A model generated the notes under the pieces. That model was not told where the DNA came from. It was given only the letters and a program-made list of their open reading frames with translations, and did not search any database. The position numbers and the translations under genes are program-made. From DASVHS01 sp035468985 (lineage in GTDB: Bacteria; Acidobacteriota; Thermoanaerobaculia; Gp7-AA8), in assembly GCA_035468985.1 (NCBI GenBank), contig DATISF010000043.1, forward strand, positions 1-64,000: a DNA stretch of 64,000 nucleotides, in the 5' to 3' direction. Positions 25,355-32,074 of the stretch are shown here, in pieces (position 1 is the first letter of the stretch; every line of letters begins with the position of its first letter).

Positions 25355-26365
25355 TCATGCCAGCCGCTCCGGATCGGCCAGATCCCCATGCAGATAACAC
25401 CGCGCATCGTGCTCCACCCCCACGACCATCCGCGCCGGCTCGTTGCCGAGGCAGATGTCCATGACGTCGGGGCATCGCGGATTGAACTTGCAGCCGTGCG
25501 GCAGTGCGGTCAGCGGCGGGACCATCCCCTTGATTGTCGGAAGCCGGTGTGGCGCCGACGAATCGACGGCGGTCACGCTCGGCAACGACTTCAGCAAGCC
25601 GCGCGTGTAGGGATGCGCGGGATTGGCGAACAGATCGCGCACCGACGCCTCCTCGACAATGCGGCCGGTGTACATGACGATCACGCGCTCGCAGAACTCG
25701 GCCACCACGCCGAGATCGTGCGTGATGAGAAGAACGGCCAGCCCGAGGCGCTGCTGCAGGCTGGCGAGAAGCTCCATGATCTGGGCCTGGATCGTGACGT
25801 CGAGCGCGGTCGTCGGCTCGTCGGCGATCAGAAGCTCCGGATCGCACGACAAGGCCATGGCGATCATCACCCGCTGCCGCATGCCGCCGGAGAGCTGATG
25901 CGGGTAGTCATCGAGCCGTTTGATCGGATCGGGGATGGCGACGAGCTCGAGCATCTCCCCCGCCTTCTTCCACGCCTCTTTCTTCGACACCTTCCGATGA
26001 ATCCGAACTGCCTCGGCCACCTGCCAGCCGATCTTGAAGACGGGATTGAGCGACGTCATCGGCTCCTGAAAGACCATGGCGATGTCGTCGCCGCGCACTT
26101 TTCGAATCTCGTTCTCGGAAAGCGATGCCAGGTCGCGCCCTTTGAACCGCACCTCGCCGCCGGTGATCTTTCCGGGCGGCGCAACGAGACGCATGATCGA
26201 CAGCGCGGTGACACTCTTCCCGCAACCCGATTCGCCGACGAGCGCAACGGCCTCACCGCGACCAACGTTGAACGAGACGTTGTCGACCGCGTGTACGGCT
26301 CCGTCGCCGGTGAAGAACGACGTCCTCAGATTCTTCACCTCCAGCAACGGCCCGGCGGAATTCAC
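25355..26365 (-). CDS. Dipeptide/oligopeptide ABC transporter ATPase (DppD/OppD type)
   Basis: A 336-residue ATPase. Walker A GESGCGKSV, the FQEPMTSLNPVFKIGWQVAE Q-loop region, signature LSGGMRQRVMIAMAL, Walker B LLIADEPTTALD, and the C-terminal HPYTRGLLKSLP and GCKFNPRCP extension. The sequence falls on the DppD/OppD side of the pair (MRQRV rather than QRQRI). The GTG start at 26365 overlaps the murJ stop (GTGA), so it is translationally coupled to murJ. The DppF-type gene follows after about 57 bases. Confidence 0.92.
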   Translation of the reverse strand: MNSAGPLLEVKNLRTSFFTGDGAVHAVDNVSFNVGRGEAVALVGESGCGKSVTALSIMRLVAPPGKITGGEVRFKGRDLASLSENEIRKVRGDDIAMVFQEPMTSLNPVFKIGWQVAEAVRIHRKVSKKEAWKKAGEMLELVAIPDPIKRLDDYPHQLSGGMRQRVMIAMALSCDPELLIADEPTTALDVTIQAQIMELLASLQQRLGLAVLLITHDLGVVAEFCERVIVMYTGRIVEEASVRDLFANPAHPYTRGLLKSLPSVTAVDSSAPHRLPTIKGMVPPLTALPHGCKFNPRCPDVMDICLGNEPARMVVGVEHDARCYLHGDLADPERLA

Positions 26366-28008
26366 GACCGCGATCGTAGCAAGAAGCGCCCCAGCGTCGC
26401 CCTCGCTTCGGGAACCCCGAGGAGGATCGCCGCCAGGAAATAGATGATGCCGAACACGCCGGCCGCGAGGAGCGCCTCGATGACGTGGGGCAACGGGAGG
26501 CCACGCGTGATTCCGCGCCCGATGAACACATCGAACGCCAGCGCGCCGAGGCCCGCGGCGAGCGCGGAGGACCAGAGGCGAATCTGAAACGTCAGCGGGA
26601 ACGGAACAGCGCCGATCCGCCGCTGCAGCGCGGAGCGCAGCAGCAGAAACTCGAGCCACCCCGCCACACCCGCCGAAGCCGTCAGGCCGACCGTTCCCAT
26701 CGCCGCTTCGCCTCCGGTCATCGCCGGCAGCGGCATGTGAATGAGCTGAAGGGCGTCGACGAGGATCCACCGCAACGGAAAGGCGAACAGATAGCCGAGG
26801 ATACCGGTGAGGGCGACGCGTGCCGTGGCGAACCAGAGCGGCGTCTTCGTGTCACGCAAGGCGTAGAACGCCGACGAATAAAGGCGGCCGAGGGTCATGG
26901 CCAGAAGGCCCACCGTCGATCCGACCAGGATGTACCAGACGTAGAGCGTCTGCTGCGATCCGAACTGGCCGGTCTGGTAGAGCGCCGCGACGAGCACGCG
27001 CCCGATCAGCACGAATGCGACGACCGACGGCACGACGAAGAACGCAATCTGGCGCAGACCGCGCTCGAGCCTCCGCCGCAGCGCGCCGTAGATTTCTTCG
27101 ACCGCCCCCGTCTCACGCGACATCTGCGGCAGCTCGGCGGCCGCGACGGACATCCCAAAAAGGCTGATCGGCAGCAGATAGATCGTCTGCGCGTACGCGA
27201 GGCTGGAGACCGCGCCTTCCGGCAGGTAGCTGGCGATGATCTGATCGATGTACGCGCTGAGCTGCACCACTCCCCTCCCCACGACCACGGGACCGAGGTT
27301 GCGGAAGATCTCGCGGACCGGCTCGAGAAAGCGATCGAGGCCGAAGGAGATGAACTTCGCGTACTTGAAGACGAACGGAATCTGAATCCCGAACTGCAGC
27401 GCCGAGCCGATCACCGTCCCCCACGACAGCGCGATGGCCAGGTCCGCCTGCCGCAGGCGCGTACCGAAGATCACGAGCGTCGCGATCATCGCCACGTTCC
27501 ACAGAACCGGCGCGACGTATGACAGGAAGAACTTGTGATGGCTGTTCAGAATCCCCAGACACCAGGCGGAAAGAACGAGCAGGCCGACGCCGGGAAAGAG
27601 GATGCGCACGATGCGAATCGTGAGCAGCCGGACGTCGCCTTCGAATCCCGGAGCGATCAGATCGATGATGTACGGCGTGACCACGACGCCGATCGTCACC
27701 AGAATGCTGACCCCGAGCGCCAGCATCGACGCGAACACGCCCGCCACTCGCCCGGCGAGCTTCTCGTCCTTCTCCCCGAGCAATTTCGCGTAGACCGGGA
27801 TGAACGACGCGGACAGAACGCCTTCTCCGAAGAGGTTCTGCAGGAAGTTCGGGATTTTCAGGGCCGCCTTGAAGGCGTCGGCCGCGCTGGAGCTGCCGAG
27901 GTAGTGGGCGAAGACGCGCTCGCGAATGAGCCCGGCGATCCGGCTGAGAAGAATGCCGGCGGCGACGAGCATCGCGAAACCGGCCCGTGGCCGCTTCTCG
28001 GAATTCAC
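26362..28008 (-). CDS. murJ: Lipid II flippase MurJ
   Basis: A 548-residue polytopic inner-membrane protein of the MOP superfamily, with about 14 predicted helices. Family features are the N-terminal AAGILLSRIAGLIRERVFAHYLG, SAADAFKAALKIPNFLQNLFGEG and SASFIPVYAKLL segments. It moves undecaprenyl-linked peptidoglycan precursor to the outer leaflet. It is the first gene of a murJ-dppD-dppF transcript. The ATG at 28008 is only about 20 bases from the divergent flavoprotein gene at 28029, so their promoters must overlap. Confidence 0.93.
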   Translation of the reverse strand: MNSEKRPRAGFAMLVAAGILLSRIAGLIRERVFAHYLGSSSAADAFKAALKIPNFLQNLFGEGVLSASFIPVYAKLLGEKDEKLAGRVAGVFASMLALGVSILVTIGVVVTPYIIDLIAPGFEGDVRLLTIRIVRILFPGVGLLVLSAWCLGILNSHHKFFLSYVAPVLWNVAMIATLVIFGTRLRQADLAIALSWGTVIGSALQFGIQIPFVFKYAKFISFGLDRFLEPVREIFRNLGPVVVGRGVVQLSAYIDQIIASYLPEGAVSSLAYAQTIYLLPISLFGMSVAAAELPQMSRETGAVEEIYGALRRRLERGLRQIAFFVVPSVVAFVLIGRVLVAALYQTGQFGSQQTLYVWYILVGSTVGLLAMTLGRLYSSAFYALRDTKTPLWFATARVALTGILGYLFAFPLRWILVDALQLIHMPLPAMTGGEAAMGTVGLTASAGVAGWLEFLLLRSALQRRIGAVPFPLTFQIRLWSSALAAGLGALAFDVFIGRGITRGLPLPHVIEALLAAGVFGIIYFLAAILLGVPEARATLGRFLLRSRS

Positions 28009-28028
28009 AGTGGTATCAGAACGATAAG

Positions 28029-29171
28029 ATGGCGCAGATGCAACCTATTCGCATTGCAGGGGCGGGGCCATCGGGCCTTTCGGCCGCGATCGTCCTCGCT
28101 CGGGCCGGACGCGCCGTCGAGGTCCACGAGGCCAAGCCGACCGTCGGAAGCCGCTTCATCGGCGACTTGCAGATCATCGAGGGGACGTCCGAACGCGAGA
28201 GCGTGCCTGATCTGCTCCGCCGGATCGGCATCGAGACGAATTTCTACTTCCGCCCGGCGACGTGGGCGACGTTTTACGACCATCGCGGCTCCGGGCGCGT
28301 GATCCGCAGCAAAGAGCCCTACGGCTTTTTCATCCGCCGCGGACCCGAGGAGGGCACGCTCGATCGCGGTCTGTTGGCCCAGGCGGAAGCGCTCGGCGTG
28401 AGGATCACCTTCAACAGCAGGCTCACCGATGCGGACATCATCGCCACCGGCCCTGCAGCTCCGGACGGCCTGGCGCGCGAGATGACCTGGCGCACGAACG
28501 AGCCGGAGCGGGTCGACGTCTTTTTCAACCACGAGCGCTCTCCCGGCGGGTATTCGTACATGTTCATCCTCGACGGCATCGCCACGTTCGGGTGCGCCAT
28601 CGTCGCCGATTTCAAGCGCATCGACGAATTCTTCGAGCATTCGCTCGCCGCGGCGCAGCGTCTCCATCATTTCGAGATTCCGGCCGAGACACGCACCGGC
28701 TACTCGTACATGAACTTCCATCTGAAGGAGCACGCCAAATCCGGCAGCTCGCTGATCGTCGGCGAAGCGGCCGGGTTTCAGGACTACCTCTTCGGACTGG
28801 GAATCCGCTACGCGCTGACGAGCGGTTCCCTCGCCGCGCGGAGCATTCTCGAGCAGCGCGATTTCGACGATCTGTGGAAGAGCGAGCTTGGCGCGAAACA
28901 GGAGACGAGCCTGGTCAACCGATTTCTGTACGAGACCGGCGGCAACGCCGGGCTCTCGATGTTCGTGCGGCAGGCAGCGCGGGCCAGCGATTTTCATCAT
29001 TACCTGAGCGGCTGGCATCGCCGCAGCTGGTGGAAGTCGCTCCTGGTCCCGATCGTCCGGCGCGTCTGGCGTCATCGCGGACGCTGCCTGCACAAACCGG
29101 CCGATCACTGGTGCCGCTCGCGCGACACGGAGATGAAGGTTCCGCCGCTGGGACCGGTGCAATCGGTATGA
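28029..29171 (+). CDS. FAD-dependent oxidoreductase, geranylgeranyl-reductase-like
   Basis: A 380-residue flavoprotein. N-terminal dinucleotide-binding motif GAGPSGLSAAIVLARAG, then VEVHEAKPTVGSRF. The second FAD contact is SSLIVGEAAGFQDYLFGLGIRYALTSG, the arrangement of geranylgeranyl reductase and related hydroxylase-fold enzymes. It overlaps the squalene/phytoene synthase gene (ATGA), so both probably act on one isoprenoid lipid (carotenoid, hopanoid or reduced isoprenoid). It does not show the amine-oxidase-type signature expected of HpnE or CrtI. Alternative start: ATG at 28038. Confidence 0.82.
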   Translation: MAQMQPIRIAGAGPSGLSAAIVLARAGRAVEVHEAKPTVGSRFIGDLQIIEGTSERESVPDLLRRIGIETNFYFRPATWATFYDHRGSGRVIRSKEPYGFFIRRGPEEGTLDRGLLAQAEALGVRITFNSRLTDADIIATGPAAPDGLAREMTWRTNEPERVDVFFNHERSPGGYSYMFILDGIATFGCAIVADFKRIDEFFEHSLAAAQRLHHFEIPAETRTGYSYMNFHLKEHAKSGSSLIVGEAAGFQDYLFGLGIRYALTSGSLAARSILEQRDFDDLWKSELGAKQETSLVNRFLYETGGNAGLSMFVRQAARASDFHHYLSGWHRRSWWKSLLVPIVRRVWRHRGRCLHKPADHWCRSRDTEMKVPPLGPVQSV

Positions 29172-30022
29172 ACATCCGACAGGCATACGCCCACTGCCGG
29201 AAGATTGCGCACAAGCACGGCGCAAATTTCTCGGTCGGATTTCGATTCCTGCCGAGAGGGAAGCGGGACGCGGTTTATGCGGCGTATGCCGTCTGCCGCT
29301 TCGCCGACGACATCGCCGATGAGGACGTGCTCGACGTGGCCGCACGCCGCCTGCGCCTCGACGAGTGGCAGGAGGAGCTCGACGCCTGCTACGCCGGACA
29401 TCCCTCGCATCCGATCACCATCGCGCTCGCCGATGCGCTCGAGCATTTCAAGATCCCCAAGAGCGCGTTCCTGGCCCTCATCGCCGGTTGCAGGCAGGAT
29501 CTCGTGAAAACGCGCTACGAGACCTTCGACGAGCTTCTGCAGTACTGCGAGCTCGTGGCGGGTTCGATCTCCGACATCTCGCTGTCGATCTTCGGATACA
29601 AGAGCGACCAGGCCATAGGACACGGACAGAGTCTTTCGACAGCCTTGCAGTTGACCAACGTGACCCGCGACATCGGGGACGATCTCTCCCGCGATCGGGT
29701 CTACGTTCCGCAGGAGGAATTGCGGCGCTTCGGCGTCTCGGAAGCCGATCTCTTCGGGCGCGTGGAGAGCGATGCCATGCGCCGGCTGATCGAGCTCCAG
29801 ATCGATCGCGCCGAGTCGTACTTCCGCGCCGCGGAGCCGCTGCTGCACGAGCTTTCATTCGACGCGCGGTTTCCCTGCCTTCTGATGGGCGGCGTTTACG
29901 CAACCGTGCTCGCGAAGCTGCGAAAGGATCCGCTGACGGTCATCCGCCGGCGGCTGTCGCTTTCAGCGCTGCAGAAGGTCCTGGTGGTGGGCGCGCGCGT
30001 GCTGCGGCCGCACTTCGTCTGA
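29168..30022 (+). CDS. Squalene/phytoene synthase family protein
   Basis: A 284-residue trans-prenyltransferase. Both Asp-rich Mg-binding motifs are present: CRFADDIADED near residue 45 and LTNVTRDIGDDLSRDRVYVP near 165-180. Active-site Y-A-V-C-R and QLTNV elements fit the family, which condenses two C15 or C20 prenyl diphosphates head-to-head. It could make phytoene (CrtB) or presqualene/squalene (HpnC/HpnD); the sequence alone does not decide. It starts inside the stop of the flavoprotein gene (ATGA). Confidence 0.9.
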   Translation: MNIRQAYAHCRKIAHKHGANFSVGFRFLPRGKRDAVYAAYAVCRFADDIADEDVLDVAARRLRLDEWQEELDACYAGHPSHPITIALADALEHFKIPKSAFLALIAGCRQDLVKTRYETFDELLQYCELVAGSISDISLSIFGYKSDQAIGHGQSLSTALQLTNVTRDIGDDLSRDRVYVPQEELRRFGVSEADLFGRVESDAMRRLIELQIDRAESYFRAAEPLLHELSFDARFPCLLMGGVYATVLAKLRKDPLTVIRRRLSLSALQKVLVVGARVLRPHFV

Positions 30023-30055
30023 AACCGGGCCGGGAGAGGAAACGTCTACGAGACG

Positions 30056-30823
30056 ATGAGACTTCGCGTGATCGCCGCGCTGCTCCTCGCCGCCGCGGCG
30101 GCGAATGCGCAGACCACCGTCGAGCAGCCTCCACCGGTCTCCACCGTCGTCGTCCCGGTCGCCGGCCGGGTCGTCGGCGCCAACGACGTGCACTGGCACA
30201 CCGATCTCGAGCTGCGCAACGATCAGCGCAGCGAAGTCACCGTCATGTTGACGATGCCGACGGCGCCCGACGCCAACTTCCTCATCCTGCCGATCTCTCC
30301 CGGCGCCGTCATCCAACTCACGGACGTTGCCGCTGCTCTCGGCCTCGAGTACGGACTCTCGCCGATCGTGATCCAGACCAATGATCGGAAATCCGTTTCG
30401 GTGCGCGCCACCGCTTACGGAACGCGCGGCACCGAGCTGTTCCCGCCAGAACCGATCGCCATCAACTACGGTTCGTCATACTTTCCGGTGCGCACGCTCT
30501 ACGATCTCTCGTTCAGCACCGTGTTTCGCACGAACCTCGGGCTCGTGAATCTCGGCGAGCAGACCGCGGACTTCACGCTGGCCTTGCAGCGCATCGCCGG
30601 CCGCAACCTCGCCGTCACCCGCATCTCCATTCCTCCGAACAGCCTCTGGCACATGTCCATCCAGTCGGCCTTTCCGCTGATCACCGACGGCGAACATTTC
30701 GCGGTGGTCATCGAGACATCCGGGCCGCAGACCTACGTCTACGCGTCGGTGATCGAGAACGCGACCACCACGGCACGCTTCGTCCAGGCCAGCTTCGGCG
30801 CCCCCACGGACACCACTCGCTGA
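30056..30823 (+). CDS. Secreted protein of unknown function
   Basis: A 255-residue protein with an Ala-rich signal peptide (residues 1-19, likely cut after ANA). The mature part is beta-rich, with D-V-H-W-H-T-D-L-E-L-R-N near the start and repeated Val/Thr strands, like an Ig-type sandwich. Cysteine is absent from the mature part. It resembles the secreted protein at 145-930 in size and style and may be a distant paralogue. It lies 33 bases after the prenyl synthase gene and may be co-transcribed. Function unknown. Confidence 0.75.
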   Translation: MRLRVIAALLLAAAAANAQTTVEQPPPVSTVVVPVAGRVVGANDVHWHTDLELRNDQRSEVTVMLTMPTAPDANFLILPISPGAVIQLTDVAAALGLEYGLSPIVIQTNDRKSVSVRATAYGTRGTELFPPEPIAINYGSSYFPVRTLYDLSFSTVFRTNLGLVNLGEQTADFTLALQRIAGRNLAVTRISIPPNSLWHMSIQSAFPLITDGEHFAVVIETSGPQTYVYASVIENATTTARFVQASFGAPTDTTR

Positions 30824-30844
30824 GCGGTGCTATCCTTTTCCGCC

Positions 30845-31009
30845 GTGGATGAGCCCGAATACCTGATCTGCCTGCAGTGCGAGACGCCGACGTACCAGTT
30901 CGAGTACAGCAACGGCAAGCTCACCACGATCATGTGCAACACCTGCGGGAACGACGATCCCTCCGACTTCATGACCGAAGCCGAGTACGAGGAGCAATCA
31001 GGATCGTGA
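30845..31009 (+). CDS. Zinc-ribbon microprotein
   Basis: A 54-residue protein with two knuckles, CLQCETP and CNTCGND, 18 residues apart between facing Cys pairs. That is enough for one zinc-ribbon site. The C-terminus is acidic (TEAEYEEQSGS). I take the GTG at 30845; a GTG six codons earlier (30827) is in frame. A TATCCT hexamer lies just upstream of the chosen start. It ends 13 bases before uridine kinase and is probably co-transcribed. Function unknown; such proteins bind nucleic acid or protein partners. Confidence 0.75.
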   Translation: MDEPEYLICLQCETPTYQFEYSNGKLTTIMCNTCGNDDPSDFMTEAEYEEQSGS

Positions 31010-31022
31010 CGGTCCGCAACCC

Positions 31023-31640
31023 GTGAAACCCGTCATCATCGGCATCGCCGGCGGCACCGGATCCGGAAAAACGACCGTGGCTCGCGCGATTTACGATCGC
31101 GTGGGGAAGGATCGCATCGAGTGGATCTCCCACGACTCGTACTACCGCTCCTTCGACGCGCTCTCGCCTGAAGAGCGCCACAAGATCAACTTCGATCACC
31201 CCGACTCGCTGGAGAGCGAGCTCCTCGCACGTCACCTCGACGTTCTCTGCAAGGGCTCGTCGGTGAATGTGCCGATGTACGACTTCACGACGCATGCGCG
31301 GAAACCGGAGACGCAGCACGTCGAGCCGCGCAAAGTCATCATCGTGGAGGGGATCCTCGTCCTGGCCGAGGCGGAGCTGCGGCGCCGGATCGACATCAAG
31401 CTGTTCGTCGACACGCCCCCGGACATCCGTTTCGTGCGGCGGCTGATGCGGGACATCAAGGCGCGCGGCCGGAGCCTCGAATCCGTGGTCGAGCAGTACA
31501 TCACCACGGTCCGGCCGATGCATGAGGAGTTCGTGGAGCCGTCGAAACGCCACGCCGACCTCATCATTCCCGAGGGGGGCGAGAATCAGGTGGCGCTGGA
31601 CGCAATCACCGCCCGGATCGAGTATCTCCTCTCCGTGTAG
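31023..31640 (+). CDS. udk: Uridine kinase
   Basis: A 205-residue P-loop kinase. Walker A is GIAGGTGSGKTT, followed by the substrate-binding HDSYYRSF and NFDHPDSLESELL motifs, PMYDFTTHAR and VIIVEGILVLAE. A lid region contains RRLMRDIKARGRS. It phosphorylates uridine and cytidine to UMP and CMP in pyrimidine salvage. Length is typical (about 205-215). Cytosolic. Confidence 0.95.
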   Translation: MKPVIIGIAGGTGSGKTTVARAIYDRVGKDRIEWISHDSYYRSFDALSPEERHKINFDHPDSLESELLARHLDVLCKGSSVNVPMYDFTTHARKPETQHVEPRKVIIVEGILVLAEAELRRRIDIKLFVDTPPDIRFVRRLMRDIKARGRSLESVVEQYITTVRPMHEEFVEPSKRHADLIIPEGGENQVALDAITARIEYLLSV

Positions 31641-31724
31641 AGTTTTATTCGGACCTCAGACTAGACGTAAATCGAACGACATCCGTACTTACGCGCTACG
31701 GAATGGAATGCCCGTCCGGCCGGG

Positions 31725-31752
31725 TTGCACGGTCGGAAAAGCAATCTAGAAT
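31725..31752 (+). promoter_or_regulatory. Sigma-70-type promoter upstream of rpsU
   Basis: TTGCAC (31725-31730), a 16-base spacer and TAGAAT (31747-31752) give a good housekeeping promoter. Transcription would start near 31759, about 50 bases before the rpsU ATG at 31810. It probably drives the ribosomal and replication/transcription gene cluster that follows. Confidence 0.6.
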
Positions 31753-31809
31753 GGATGAGCCAACACGGGACGCCATTCACTGCCAGTTAGAAGGGGGGGA
31801 AAGGGGAAC

Positions 31810-32016
31810 ATGCCTCTCGTTCACGTCAAAGAAGACGAAACGTTCGAGAACGCATTGCGCAGATTCAAGCGCAAATGCGAGAAGTCGGGGATCCTCTCCG
31901 AGTTGAAGAAGCGCCAGCATTACGAGAAGCCGAGCACGAAGCGCAAGAGAAAAGCCATTGCGGCGCGCAAAAAGGTGCTCCGCAAGCTTGCCGAAGAGCG
32001 GCGGACCGGATATTGA
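31810..32016 (+). CDS. rpsU: Ribosomal protein S21
   Basis: A 68-residue basic protein of the 30S subunit. It shows the S21 pattern LVHVKEDETFENALRRFKRKCEKSGILSE, followed by a Lys/Arg-rich helix ending KLAEERRTGY. A purine-rich GGGGGGAAAGGGG leader precedes the ATG. It heads the rpsU-mutS2-dnaG-rpoD cluster. A Rho-independent terminator follows directly (32038-32073), which should keep S21 output high relative to the downstream genes. Confidence 0.95.
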   Translation: MPLVHVKEDETFENALRRFKRKCEKSGILSELKKRQHYEKPSTKRKRKAIAARKKVLRKLAEERRTGY

Positions 32017-32037
32017 TCGGCCGTCATTGATCTTTTC

Positions 32038-32073
32038 AGGACCCGGGAGCGATCTCGGGTCCTTTTGTTTTCC
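32038..32073 (+). terminator. Rho-independent terminator after rpsU
   Basis: Stem AGGACCCGGGA (32038-32048) pairs with TCTCGGGTCCT (32053-32063), 11 pairs including one G-U, around a four-base loop. TTTTGTTTT follows. It lies between the rpsU stop and the TTG start of mutS2 at 32075, so mutS2 is expressed only by read-through or by another promoter. Confidence 0.85.
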
Positions 32074-32074
32074 A

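Noticed and set aside
26485..27522. 345-codon plus-strand frame antisense to murJ
   Set aside because: Charged low-complexity translation; murJ helices on the other strand are clear.
28029..29171. HpnE/CrtI-type desaturase as the identity of the flavoprotein
   Set aside because: It has the GEAAGFQDYLFGLGIRYAL reductase-type FAD motif and lacks the amine-oxidase C-terminal signature.
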